64,000 nt of DNA, from contig NC_015914.1 in assembly GCF_000222485.1 (NCBI RefSeq), forward strand, positions 682,001 through 746,000, given 5' to 3'. Of this stretch, positions 35,017 through 43,789 are shown in pieces; the first letter of the stretch is position 1; every line of letters starts with the position of its first letter. The stretch comes from Cyclobacterium marinum DSM 745 (GTDB lineage Bacteria; Bacteroidota; Bacteroidia; Cytophagales; Cyclobacteriaceae). The position numbers and the translations under genes were made by a program. Below the pieces are notes generated by a model. The model was not told the DNA's origin. It was given only the letters and a program-made list of their open reading frames with translations, and searched no databases.

Positions 35017-35922
35017 ATGGAAAAAATAAACAAAGAAATCATCGCAGAAAGATTTCAAAAAATACAACAACATATTTGCGAAGCTTTAGAAAAAGAAGAT
35101 GGTATAGGGAAATTTAAAACAGACCTATGGGAAAGGCTACAAGGTGGTGGTGGGGCTACCAAAGTATTAGCTAACGGAAAGATTATCGCTAAGGGAGGTG
35201 TGGCATTTTCTGCCGTTCATGGACCAACACCTGAAAAAATACTAAAAAAGCTTTCTCTGGAAGAGGCTGATTTTTTTGCTACCGGAGTTTCTATTGTTAT
35301 CCATCCTATAAACCCCATGGTTCCGATCATTCACATGAATATCCGTTATTTTGAGATGAGCAATGGCACCTATTGGTTTGGAGGGGGAATTGATTTAACA
35401 CCACACTTTGTAGACGTTGAAGATGCCAGTTATTTTCATAAGCAGCTTAAAGCACATTGTGATGCTTATGATGATTCATATTATGAAAAGTTTAAACAAT
35501 GGGCAGATGATTATTTTTATATCCCTCACCGAAAGGAAACCAGGGGAATAGGAGGCATCTTCTTTGATAGGCTGAGCGCGAATGAAAAAATGCCTTTTCC
35601 TAAGTTGATTTCTTTTGTTGAAGGCCTAGGCTATTTATTCCCTAAAATCTATTGTCATTTTATGGCCAATAACCATAAGCTCCCTTATGGTGACCAAGAG
35701 CTCAAGTGGCAGGCATTGAGGAGAGGCAGGTATGTGGAGTTTAACTTGGTTTGGGATGCAGGGACCAAATTTGGATTGGATACCAATGGACGCACAGAAA
35801 GTATTTTGATGAGTATGCCCCCCGAAGCCAACTGGGTTTACAACCAAACTCCAGAAGAAGGAAGTGAGGCTTTAAAAACACTAGAACTTTTGAAAAAGGG
35901 AATCAATTGGATAAAGGATTAG
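35017..35922 (+). CDS. hemF: Aerobic coproporphyrinogen-III oxidase
   Basis: 301 residues, full length. It converts coproporphyrinogen III to protoporphyrinogen IX with oxygen in haem synthesis. Family signatures are clear: GGGGATKVLANGKIIAKGGV near 44-63, SIVIHPINPMVPIIHMNIRY near 91-110, YWFGGGIDLTPH near 118-129, HRKETRGIGGIFFDRLS near 170-186, and GRYVEFNLVWDAGTKFGL towards the C-terminus. Conserved histidines for substrate binding are present. It is the second gene of the tamL-hemF-PAP2 operon. An oxygen-dependent enzyme points to aerobic growth. Confidence 0.97.
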   Translation: MEKINKEIIAERFQKIQQHICEALEKEDGIGKFKTDLWERLQGGGGATKVLANGKIIAKGGVAFSAVHGPTPEKILKKLSLEEADFFATGVSIVIHPINPMVPIIHMNIRYFEMSNGTYWFGGGIDLTPHFVDVEDASYFHKQLKAHCDAYDDSYYEKFKQWADDYFYIPHRKETRGIGGIFFDRLSANEKMPFPKLISFVEGLGYLFPKIYCHFMANNHKLPYGDQELKWQALRRGRYVEFNLVWDAGTKFGLDTNGRTESILMSMPPEANWVYNQTPEEGSEALKTLELLKKGINWIKD

Positions 35923-35925
35923 CAA

Positions 35926-36519
35926 ATGATTGATAGCATCGCACACTGGGACGAACAGCTTTTTCTTTACTTGAATCAAATCCATGCTTCATGGCTAGAC
36001 CCGGTAATGCTCCTTATTACCGGAAAATACATATGGATTCCTTTCTATATTTTCTTATTATTCCTTCTAATAAGAGAATACAAAATGGAAAGTATTTGGT
36101 TTATCGTCGGTCTGGTTTTGGTGATAGTATTGGCTGATCAATTTACATCTGGCTTTATGAAACCTTTTTTTGAGAGACTACGCCCTTGCCATGACCCTCG
36201 CTGGCAAGGCATAATTATGAATTATTCAGGTTGTGGTGGTAAGTACGGTTTTGCCTCATCTCATGCAGCCAATACTTTCGGGATGGCTGCCTATTTGCAA
36301 AAAGCAGGAGCTAAAAAACTCCCAAGTTTTAGCTGGTTATTTTTATGGGCTACCTTAGTATCCTACACCAGAATATATTTAGGCGTACACTATCCGGCTG
36401 ATGTGCTGGTCGGAGCTCTGATTGGCCTTCTCTCTGGTTGGCTAGTTTATTGGCTAATTATAAAACTGAAAGTATTTTGGACAGCGCATAAATTTAATAG
36501 CCGAATCAATACCCTTTAA
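35926..36519 (+). CDS. PAP2-family membrane phosphatase
   Basis: 197 residues with about five membrane helices. The three phosphatase motifs are present: KPFFERLRP (around 72-80), SSHAANTFG (around 104-112) and RIYLGVHYPADVLVG (around 144-158), giving the catalytic histidines. Relatives act on undecaprenyl diphosphate, lipid A or phosphatidic acid; the substrate here cannot be set from sequence. It starts 3 bp after hemF. Its 3' end overlaps the convergent ribE gene by 14 bp. Confidence 0.92.
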   Translation: MIDSIAHWDEQLFLYLNQIHASWLDPVMLLITGKYIWIPFYIFLLFLLIREYKMESIWFIVGLVLVIVLADQFTSGFMKPFFERLRPCHDPRWQGIIMNYSGCGGKYGFASSHAANTFGMAAYLQKAGAKKLPSFSWLFLWATLVSYTRIYLGVHYPADVLVGALIGLLSGWLVYWLIIKLKVFWTAHKFNSRINTL

Positions 36520-37093
36520 GCACCCTTTGGATGTATTTTCCAATAATATCAAACTCTAAATTGACTGAATCTCCGGGCTCCAACAAGTGAAAATTGGTAT
36601 TTTCATAGGTATAGGGAATAATCGCAACGCTAAATAACCCCTCTTGAGAGTTAAAGCAGGTAAGGCTGGTGCCATTGACACAGATTGACCCTTTTTCTAC
36701 TGTTATATTCCCTTCATCAGTTTTATAAGAAAAAGTGTACACCCAGCTTCCATCCACCGAGTCTACAGATAATAGCTCTGCTACCTGATCGACATGCCCC
36801 TGTACAATATGCCCATCAAACCTACCGTTTGAAGGCATACATCTTTCCAGATTCACTAAATCCCCTACCTCTAATTTGCCAAGGTTGGTTTTCTGTAAGG
36901 TTTCATCAATGGCTGTGACCCTATACTCATTGGTATTGACCGCTACCACCGTTAAACAAACCCCATTATGGCTAAGGGATTGGTCTATTTTTAAGGTTGA
37001 GGCGAGAGGGCTTTCGATGTCAAAATGTATATTACTACCTTCTTCAGTTATACCTTTTACCTTGCCTAAAGCTTCTATTATTCCTGTAAACAT
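36506..37093 (-). CDS. ribE: Riboflavin synthase, alpha subunit
   Basis: The conserved start MFTGIIEALGKV is used here; an upstream in-frame ATG at 37123 would add ten unlikely residues. About 195 residues form two similar beta-barrel halves: half one has SLSHNGVCLTVV and RCMPSNGRFDGHIVQGHVDQ, half two has KGSICVNGTSLTCF. The enzyme dismutates two lumazine molecules to riboflavin. The ligand-binding signature GHIVQGHVD is intact. No FMN-riboswitch features were recognised in the 247 bp upstream. The gene converges with the PAP2 gene, overlapping it by 14 bp. Confidence 0.95.
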   Translation of the reverse strand: MFTGIIEALGKVKGITEEGSNIHFDIESPLASTLKIDQSLSHNGVCLTVVAVNTNEYRVTAIDETLQKTNLGKLEVGDLVNLERCMPSNGRFDGHIVQGHVDQVAELLSVDSVDGSWVYTFSYKTDEGNITVEKGSICVNGTSLTCFNSQEGLFSVAIIPYTYENTNFHLLEPGDSVNLEFDIIGKYIQRVLKGY

Positions 37094-37370
37094 TATTCTA
37101 TATTTTTGCCCTTTGCTATCCAAATTCCAGTTTAAAAGAAAGCGCTCATCTGTATTCAGTACTTTCAGATATCTCCTTCTTTTTAAATATTATTTCAAAA
37201 CGATTGCTCAATAAGGGAGGTTCAATTTTAAGTCATAGCCTATACCCAATGAAATGACTAATTTCAATCTAAACCCTAAAACCTTGGTATATATTCCTGA
37301 TTCAATGACAAAGTAAGGCATTTTTAGCATTAACTTAGCAATCCAATCAGAATATGAAGCATTCAAAACC

Positions 37371-38027
37371 ATGTTTAAACTGGAAGATAGTTACTTACAT
37401 AAAGGAAAAAGGAGAGAGTTAATTAGAACATTAAGAAACAAGGGCATTCGAAATGAAGCCATTCTGGAGGCGTTTAACAATGTCCCAAGACATTTTTTCT
37501 TTGACTCTGCCCTCTTGAGCCATGCCTATGAAGACAAAGCCTTCCCGATAGGAGAAGGTCAAACCATATCTCAGCCTTACACTGTTGCTTTTCAGACAGA
37601 GTTATTAAGCATAAACCCAGGTGATAAAGTATTGGAAATAGGTACAGGGTCGGGATATCAGGCAGGGATTTTGTACTGTTTAGGAGCAAATGTGCATTCC
37701 ATTGAATACAATAAAGTATTGTATGAACGCACCAAGAAGTTTTTACCCAAGATTGGGGTTAAAATAAAACATTATCATGGGGATGGCAGCTTGGGTTTAC
37801 CAAATCAGGCTCCTTTCGATAAAATCATTGTAACTGCAGGTGCTCCTGTGGTTCCTAAAACCCTGCTTTTGCAATTGAAAATAGGTGGGATCTTGGTAAT
37901 TCCAGTAGGTGATCGCAAAAAGCAGCAAATGTTAAAATTAACAAAGCAAACCAATAAACAGATTCTAAAAGAATCTTTTGACAACTTTTCATTTGTTCCC
38001 TTAAGGGGAGATGAAGGTTGGGAATAA
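37371..38027 (+). CDS. pcm: Protein-L-isoaspartate O-methyltransferase
   Basis: 218 residues. It methylates damaged L-isoaspartyl residues with SAM so they can return to aspartate. Signatures: FPIGEGQTISQPYTVAFQTE (around 57-76), the SAM loop VLEIGTGSGYQAGIL (around 87-101), and DKIIVTAGAPVVPKTLLLQL (around 150-169). It opens a five-gene run (37371-40540) with gaps of 11, 32, 4 and 21 bp, so co-transcription is likely. Cytosolic. Confidence 0.95.
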   Translation: MFKLEDSYLHKGKRRELIRTLRNKGIRNEAILEAFNNVPRHFFFDSALLSHAYEDKAFPIGEGQTISQPYTVAFQTELLSINPGDKVLEIGTGSGYQAGILYCLGANVHSIEYNKVLYERTKKFLPKIGVKIKHYHGDGSLGLPNQAPFDKIIVTAGAPVVPKTLLLQLKIGGILVIPVGDRKKQQMLKLTKQTNKQILKESFDNFSFVPLRGDEGWE

Positions 38028-38038
38028 AACACTAGGTT

Positions 38039-38578
38039 ATGAAAGAATCATTCAAGCATGTAAAAGATTCGGTGGTTACCATGACAGAAATGGTCCTTCC
38101 GAATGACACCAATACCCTAAACAACTTAATGGGAGGTAAATTGATGCATTGGATGGATGTGGTTGCAGCCATCGCCGCCCAACGACATTCCAACTCAATT
38201 GTCGTCACCGCATCGGTAGATAATATTTCATTCAAAAACCCTATCGCACTTGGAAACGTTGTCACTTTAAATGCTCAGGTTACTCGAGCATTTAATACCT
38301 CAATGGAGGTTTATATAGAAGTTTTTGCGGAGGACATACCGGCAAATAGCAAGTATGCCTCGCACAAAGCATTCTTCACCTTTGTGGCCGTTGACAGTGA
38401 GGGGAAGCCTGTAAAGGTACCCGAGCTAAAACCTGTTAATGGGAAAGAAGAAGAACTATATAAAGGGGCGTTAAGGAGAAGACAACTTCGGCTTATTCTA
38501 GCCAAAAGGATGGATCCAAAGGATGCCACAGAATTATTGGCTCTTTTTGATAGCGAGGGAATCGGTCAAAAGGAATAA
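38039..38578 (+). CDS. Hotdog-fold acyl-CoA thioesterase
   Basis: 179 residues, typical of YciA/BACH-like thioesterases. NTLNNLMGGKLMHWMDVVAA at about 25-44 forms the conserved helix of the hotdog fold, and VTASVDNISFKNPIALGNVV around 57-76 the following strands; the Asp in HWMDVVAA is the usual catalytic acid. It hydrolyses acyl-CoA to free acid. The C-terminal 40 residues (RRRQLRLILAKRMDPKDATE) are a charged helical tail. It follows pcm after 11 bp. Confidence 0.92.
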   Translation: MKESFKHVKDSVVTMTEMVLPNDTNTLNNLMGGKLMHWMDVVAAIAAQRHSNSIVVTASVDNISFKNPIALGNVVTLNAQVTRAFNTSMEVYIEVFAEDIPANSKYASHKAFFTFVAVDSEGKPVKVPELKPVNGKEEELYKGALRRRQLRLILAKRMDPKDATELLALFDSEGIGQKE

Positions 38579-38610
38579 ATTTTGTACTTTCATAAGCTTA
38601 TCCCAATAAG

Positions 38611-39168
38611 ATGAATTTAAAAGAACTGTCATTATTTCTAACTGATGAAATCTTTGTTCTCCAGGAGGAGGTCAAAGAAAAACTCGCGGTAAATAAGATT
38701 GCTTCAAGGCTAGATTTGGGATCATCTCCAAGCCCCGAAGCAGTCAATGAGCCGGAAGCTCCGGCGATAGTAAAGGAACATGACCCGGAACCCATTCCAT
38801 ATGAAGGGGAGTTTAAACAATCAATTCTGGTGGTTTATCAGGGAGAAGAGTTAAAGGAAAGCAGCAGGGCCTTCTTATTTAAAATATTCAATGCCGTTAA
38901 TCTTTCTTTAAAGGACATCGCATTGGTTTCAGAGTTATCCTTGAAAGGAAGCAATGAGAACCCTCTGGAGCAATTTGATCCTGAAAAAATGATCCTTTTT
39001 GGGACCATTTATCATCCCTTGATGAAAATGAAAAAAGAGAATTATCAAATTACACAAGAAACCATAAGTTATTTCTTTGCAGATGATCTAGATACTTTAG
39101 AAAAGAACGTACCCCTGAAAAGAAAACTATGGGATACATTACAAGTGTTTTTCAATATTAAAAAATAA
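38611..39168 (+). CDS. Conserved hypothetical protein
   Basis: 185 residues, cytosolic. An N-terminal helix (MNLKELSLFLTDEIFVL) is joined by a proline- and glutamate-rich linker (about 35-70) to an alpha/beta domain (about 72-185: SILVVYQGEELKESSRAFLF ... PEKMILFGTIYHPL ... KRKLWDTLQVFFNIKK). That ending and the small Rossmann-like outline recall the psi (HolD) subunit of DNA polymerase III clamp loaders, whose members end in a similar K/R-x-x-LW segment; this is a weak inference. It sits between a thioesterase and a DUF3817 gene, which does not help. Confidence 0.65.
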   Translation: MNLKELSLFLTDEIFVLQEEVKEKLAVNKIASRLDLGSSPSPEAVNEPEAPAIVKEHDPEPIPYEGEFKQSILVVYQGEELKESSRAFLFKIFNAVNLSLKDIALVSELSLKGSNENPLEQFDPEKMILFGTIYHPLMKMKKENYQITQETISYFFADDLDTLEKNVPLKRKLWDTLQVFFNIKK

Positions 39169-39172
39169 TAAA

Positions 39173-39496
39173 ATGACAAATGAAGAGCGGTTAGCCATAT
39201 TGCACCGGTTTAGAATCGTAAGTATCACAGAGGGTATTTCCATGTTGGTCTTGGTTTTTATTGCCATGCCTTTGAAATACATTTTTGATTTACCTGCCAT
39301 GGTGACTTATGTTGGTTGGATTCATGGTTTACTTTTCATGCTTTATATTTTGGTGATGTTTCCAACATCCAGAAAATTACGATGGCATTTCAGAACCGCC
39401 CTACTAGGCTTGATAGCCTCAGTTCTACCTTTTGGACCATTTCTGTTCGATCGTAAATTAAGAAAGCAAGAAAAAATCATTGAAGAGAGGACTTAA
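39173..39496 (+). CDS. DUF3817-type small membrane protein
   Basis: 107 residues with three membrane segments at about 14-34, 45-65 and 76-96. The opening LHRFRIVSITEGISMLVLVF and VGWIHGLLFMLYILVMFPTS are the pattern of the DUF3817 family; LPFGPFLFDRKLRKQE gives a basic cytosolic tail. The family's function is not known. It starts 4 bp after the preceding gene and 21 bp before the next one in the same operon. Confidence 0.85.
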   Translation: MTNEERLAILHRFRIVSITEGISMLVLVFIAMPLKYIFDLPAMVTYVGWIHGLLFMLYILVMFPTSRKLRWHFRTALLGLIASVLPFGPFLFDRKLRKQEKIIEERT

Positions 39497-39517
39497 GGCC
39501 ATAAAAAACATCGACGT

Positions 39518-40540
39518 ATGGCAGTTATCAGTAAAAAAAAGATTGTATATCCTATAAATGATAATCTAAGGAAATACTTGATTAAGTATGGCAGAGAAGT
39601 AGATATACCTATTCACTATAAGGAATTGCTTAGATTTACAAATTCCATTGCACTATATGATTTCAAAGGCAATGACACTTTGTGGGAAACGGTATTTTAC
39701 GACGAGTCGGATAGAAGTGAGATTCATTATAAGGTCAAAAAAATATATGCACTCCTAAAAGCTGATGGAGACATGTCTGTCATGCAGCATTTGTATGTAG
39801 ACAGGATAGATCTTTGTACCTATGGCAATACCCAACCCTTTAGGGTAAGGATCGTCAATCGTATCAATGATAATTTCGACTATTTCTATATCAAAAATGC
39901 AGATGCATCAAGGGTATATGGTCTGGGTTTAGAACATTTATTGTCTCCTAATAGAATTGGGTACCTTGTTTATAGAAACACCTTGATAGAAGAACATATT
40001 GCCGGCATTCCGGGGGAACAATTCATGAAGCAGCAGCTTTATGACCCTTTGCTTAACCCCATTCGGCTTTCTAAAGAATTTGTTAAGTTTAACGAAAGAT
40101 GTTTTGTAAGACTTCTTGGGGACATGCACTCTTCAAATTTCGTGATTGATGTAACCCCTGATTTTGAAGAAACCCATTATAGAATAAGGTCAATAGACTT
40201 TGACCAACAATCTTATGAAGGCAAAAAAACCATCTATTTACCTCAATTTTTTAAACAGAACAACGCATTGATTCAGTTAGGCATTAAACACATAACACAG
40301 GAATCCATGAATCAATATCAGAAAGAGGAAAGAGCTTTGATCGCTACTCGGCTTAAAAGCTCTCCTAAGGAAATCACTGATATTCTAAATAGCATGGAAA
40401 AAGATGTACTATCCAAGGAGTCCAATATTGAAAGCCTAAAAAATGAATTGGCAAAACACTACAAAAACGCTGATTTTCTCCGCTGTAAAAATATGGGAGG
40501 AATTCTTCGGATGAGTTTAAATCAGGTACTAATTAAATAA
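39518..40540 (+). CDS. Unrecognised protein with a kinase-like (APH/HipA-type) catalytic motif
   Basis: 340 residues, cytosolic. Residues 200-208 read LGDMHSSNF and 224-229 read RSIDFD: the GDxHxxN...DFD spacing is the catalytic and metal loop of aminoglycoside-phosphotransferase/HipA-like kinases. Upstream, DYFYIKNADASRVYG (121-135) could hold the ATP-binding lysine K126, and TLIEEHIAGIPGEQF (155-169) resembles the hinge and following helix. The C-terminal 100 residues are helical and basic. The gene closes the pcm operon. I know no named family; a small-molecule or protein kinase is the best inference. Confidence 0.6.
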   Translation: MAVISKKKIVYPINDNLRKYLIKYGREVDIPIHYKELLRFTNSIALYDFKGNDTLWETVFYDESDRSEIHYKVKKIYALLKADGDMSVMQHLYVDRIDLCTYGNTQPFRVRIVNRINDNFDYFYIKNADASRVYGLGLEHLLSPNRIGYLVYRNTLIEEHIAGIPGEQFMKQQLYDPLLNPIRLSKEFVKFNERCFVRLLGDMHSSNFVIDVTPDFEETHYRIRSIDFDQQSYEGKKTIYLPQFFKQNNALIQLGIKHITQESMNQYQKEERALIATRLKSSPKEITDILNSMEKDVLSKESNIESLKNELAKHYKNADFLRCKNMGGILRMSLNQVLIK

Positions 40541-40777
40541 AGAATTCATCTTCCTTTTATATTTTTTAGGGTTTCTCAGACGATCTTATCACATTAATAG
40601 TCTTCGGTGTAATTAATGGATCAGGTTTTCACAAACCTAGGAAAGACTCGATCTATTTTAATGACAATTTCCTTTCATATTAAGGTGCATTTATCAAGTC
40701 GAAAAACTACAATTGGCATAGTTTATGGACATGTATATGCCAAAGATCAAATTATTTTTAAAGATAAATTGAATATT

Positions 40778-41272
40778 ATGAGCACCAAATCAGAAAAAAG
40801 AGTATTTAAAAAACTCGGATACAATAAGAACGAATCAGAAAAAATAGTAGCTTCCTTGAACCAGTTATTGGCCAATTATCACGTCCACTATCAAAAATTA
40901 AGGAATTTTCACTGGAATGTAACCGGAGGTGATTTCTTTGATCTACATGAGAAATTTGAAGAGTTATACACAGAGTCTTTTGCAAACATTGATTTGATAG
41001 CAGAGAGAATCAGGGTTTTTGGAATGACCCCTTATAGCTTGATGAAAGATTACTTAAAGTATGCTGACATCAAAGAAGTAAGCACTGACCTTAGTTCCAA
41101 AGAAATGGTAAATGAAGTTCTTAAAGACTTTCAAATACTAGTAGACAACATGAATGATTGTGCTGTAAAAGTGGCAGACTTGGGTGATAGTGCTACAGAA
41201 GATATGCTGATAGCCTTTATAAAGAGTGTAGAATTGCACCATTGGATGCTGACTTCTTTTATCAAGGACTAA
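40778..41272 (+). CDS. dps: Dps-family ferritin-like DNA-protection protein
   Basis: 164 residues from the ATG at 40778. The open frame extends to 40616, but the extra 54 residues are not Dps-like. Residues NYHVHYQKLRNFHWNVTGGD around 30-49, then DLHEKFEELYTESFANIDLI, carry the His, Asp and Glu of the inter-subunit ferroxidase site. Dps dodecamers oxidise and store iron and protect DNA under stress. The C-terminus ends with a conserved helix (SVELHHWMLTSFIKD). A strong bidirectional terminator begins within the stop codon. Confidence 0.93.
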   Translation: MSTKSEKRVFKKLGYNKNESEKIVASLNQLLANYHVHYQKLRNFHWNVTGGDFFDLHEKFEELYTESFANIDLIAERIRVFGMTPYSLMKDYLKYADIKEVSTDLSSKEMVNEVLKDFQILVDNMNDCAVKVADLGDSATEDMLIAFIKSVELHHWMLTSFIKD

Positions 41273-41305
41273 AAAAAATCCCCGAGAAAATCGGGGATTT
41301 TTTTT
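41271..41305. terminator. Bidirectional intrinsic terminator between dps and the LRR gene
   Basis: A 15-bp perfect stem (arms 41271-41285 and 41291-41305, core ATCCCCGA/TCGGGGAT) with a 5-base loop and long A and T runs. The stop codon of dps is partly inside the left arm. It can end both convergent transcripts. Confidence 0.92.
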
Positions 41306-41338
41306 ATATTATTTTATTTTTTTTTTAGGATTCTATTT

Positions 41339-43789
41339 TTAGTAATACCTCACATCACAGTTTGGTAATTCAGCTTTAAACTTTTCTACATTACGATTGC
41401 TCAATCTAGTATTAAAGCAAACCAAACTTTCTAAATTTATCAGGTGGGTAATTGGCTTCAGGCTTCTCACTCCTGTACTGGCAATATCTAAAGTCCGCAA
41501 ATCATAAAGCATTTCCAAGCCTTTAAGGTTTGAAATATTTGTTCCGGACAAATTCAAGTGCTTTAATCTTTCAAGAGCATTGAGGGGTTCCAATTCACTT
41601 ACTGCTGTATTGGACACATTGAGGGTTTCCAGGTTAACCAAAGGCGCCACCACATTTAAATCTCTAAAAGGGGACTCCGTAATTTGAAGTTCTTGGAGCA
41701 TTTCTAACCTAGAGATCGCAGAAGGATCTTGAAGAGGAACGTTCTTAATGATTAGTTCCTTCAAGTTAAAGAAAACAAGAAGGGGTTCTAAATTAATAAC
41801 ATTGGCCCCAAGTATTTCCATTTTTGAACTGGCTGTAGCTTTATGCAATGCCCAAGTGTCGGGATTATCTTTTAAGCTATAATTGTCGGAAATCAATTGC
41901 TTCCAATCCTGATTAAGGCCGCTCCACCAAGATTCTAAGGCTTCAGATCTAAAAATCACATTGGTCTGGGGCAACAAACTCGCCAATTCTTGTACATCCC
42001 ATTCCGGTACTTTGGTATTATCCAAATTTATGTATTCAAGTGAAGGAAGGCTTTTAAGCGGTTCAACTGACTCAACACTTGTTCCCACAAATGAAAGGCG
42101 TTTAAGCCCTGTAAGTTCCTGAAGGGCGTTGAGATTATTTACAGCACTATAATCTCCATTTATGTGCAAAAGATTTTTCATTTCTGCTAAAGGAGAAAGA
42201 TCTTCTATCATGGTGTTTTCTAGAGACAAGAATGTAATGCTTTTAAACTTAAGGGCAGGTCTTAGGTTTTTAATCTTGCTATTACTTAAATTCAAGGAAT
42301 CCATGTTTACCAAAGAGGAAAGGGTTTCAATGGTAGGTTTTTTCTGCCCTAGGGCAGGTAATTTTTCTACCAGCACCTGATTCCATCCATCAGGAAGGGT
42401 TTGCCACCAAGTTTGGAGGTTTTCCACGTTATGGATCAGTAAAATACCTCTATTAGCCCTTATAAAGATCTCTGCAGCATTCTCTGAGATACTCGTCCTA
42501 TCTGCATAAATTCTTTTAATTGACCCTGAACCATTGATAGGATCCAGTTGACTTACTTCAGTACCATTGATATTGACCCACCAGAGGGATGGAAGAGAAG
42601 CTAAAGGAGACAAATCCAAAATGTTTGTTTCTTCCAGATTTATTTCCTCTAATTTTTTTAGTTCCGACAAAAATCCAAAGTTTATCAGATAGTTACCTTT
42701 AATGTTTAGCACCTTAAGTTGTGATAAATTTTTAAGGTTTTCAATATTATTGAAACCGCTTTCCTCCAGATCTAGGGTTTCAATATTTTTGAAATTATCC
42801 AAAACACCAAATCCCATTAAGGGTGTCTTGGCTGCTTTAAATGTTTTGAGATTTTTAAGGCTCGTCAATTCATCAATATTGGTCACCTTGGTCCCGGAAA
42901 TATTTAAGTAGGTTAGTTTGTCAGAATACTTTATGAATTGAATATCATCTGTGGGGGTATTGGAGATGTCTAGGTAAGAGAGGAAAGTAATGTTACTAAT
43001 AGGACTCAGTTCTTTGATCTGAGTTCGGCTAATGTCCACGTACTTTAAGTCTCTAAACACATGAATAGGTGCAATATCTACCAAAAGCTTATTGCCTGAA
43101 AGGTCTAAAGTATCTAAAGCAGAAATTTTATACAACATATCAAGCTGTACAGAATCCTCAGTGATATCAAATTTTTCCCTAAGCAAGGTCTCCCACTCTA
43201 AAGAAAGGGTGCTCCACCACTCCAAAAGCTCTTCGTCTCTACTCAGCTTGGTAGTGTAAATACTTGCTATTTTCAGCTCATTAGAATCCCGGTCCAGATT
43301 AATTTCTACATACCGAGGTTTTGTATTTTCAATGTTTTCATTCTCGAGCCCTAGGCCTGTCAAGGTTCTGTCCAAAGATATTTCAAAAAACAACTCATCG
43401 TTGTCATTCAATTTTGGTTTTACCTCTTTAATTTTAAACTCAAAGGCAGCGTCTTTAAAAAAGAATTCAATGTCTTTCAGGTAAGAAACTATGCTTTTAT
43501 TGGTAATTACCTGTCGATCAAGGAGAAGATCATCCTCAATCTGAACATTTTCATCCCTAAAAATTTTCCTATAACTTTCTCTTATAATAACATCTTTATC
43601 TCTGGCTGAGGTTTCTCCGCTGCCTACCGTGTTTAGAAAATACTGTAAGAAACGAACCTGATCTTCGGCCTGCTGGCTAAATTCTTTAATTTCCTGTTTG
43701 GTATATCCACCAAGATCCTGAGCTAGGATCAATGGGGCATTACAAAAAAATAAAATCAGGATAAATGCATTTACTTTAATCCCTGTCAT
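41339..43789 (-). CDS. Secreted leucine-rich-repeat protein with three WW-x6-W modules
   Basis: 816 residues. A signal peptide (AFILILFFCNAPLILAQ, to residue 24) leads to a domain (about 41-145) that also occurs in the two genes at 44612 and 45219. Then come three LRR blocks of about 22-residue internalin-type repeats (LxxLxxLxIxxTxIxDLxPL), each introduced by a tryptophan-rich module with fixed spacing: WWSTLSLEW at 191-199, WWQTLPDGW at 461-469 and WWSGLNQDW at 621-629. LRR proteins usually bind other proteins. It is last of four genes, overlapping the previous one by 14 bp. The domain layout is clear; the partner is unknown. Confidence 0.8.
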   Translation of the reverse strand: MTGIKVNAFILILFFCNAPLILAQDLGGYTKQEIKEFSQQAEDQVRFLQYFLNTVGSGETSARDKDVIIRESYRKIFRDENVQIEDDLLLDRQVITNKSIVSYLKDIEFFFKDAAFEFKIKEVKPKLNDNDELFFEISLDRTLTGLGLENENIENTKPRYVEINLDRDSNELKIASIYTTKLSRDEELLEWWSTLSLEWETLLREKFDITEDSVQLDMLYKISALDTLDLSGNKLLVDIAPIHVFRDLKYVDISRTQIKELSPISNITFLSYLDISNTPTDDIQFIKYSDKLTYLNISGTKVTNIDELTSLKNLKTFKAAKTPLMGFGVLDNFKNIETLDLEESGFNNIENLKNLSQLKVLNIKGNYLINFGFLSELKKLEEINLEETNILDLSPLASLPSLWWVNINGTEVSQLDPINGSGSIKRIYADRTSISENAAEIFIRANRGILLIHNVENLQTWWQTLPDGWNQVLVEKLPALGQKKPTIETLSSLVNMDSLNLSNSKIKNLRPALKFKSITFLSLENTMIEDLSPLAEMKNLLHINGDYSAVNNLNALQELTGLKRLSFVGTSVESVEPLKSLPSLEYINLDNTKVPEWDVQELASLLPQTNVIFRSEALESWWSGLNQDWKQLISDNYSLKDNPDTWALHKATASSKMEILGANVINLEPLLVFFNLKELIIKNVPLQDPSAISRLEMLQELQITESPFRDLNVVAPLVNLETLNVSNTAVSELEPLNALERLKHLNLSGTNISNLKGLEMLYDLRTLDIASTGVRSLKPITHLINLESLVCFNTRLSNRNVEKFKAELPNCDVRYY

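Noticed and set aside
37094..37370. FMN riboswitch upstream of ribE
   Set aside because: No conserved FMN-element segments are visible on the minus strand.
40616..40777. N-terminal extension of the Dps frame
   Set aside because: The added 54 residues do not resemble Dps, and the ATG at 40778 gives a standard-length protein.
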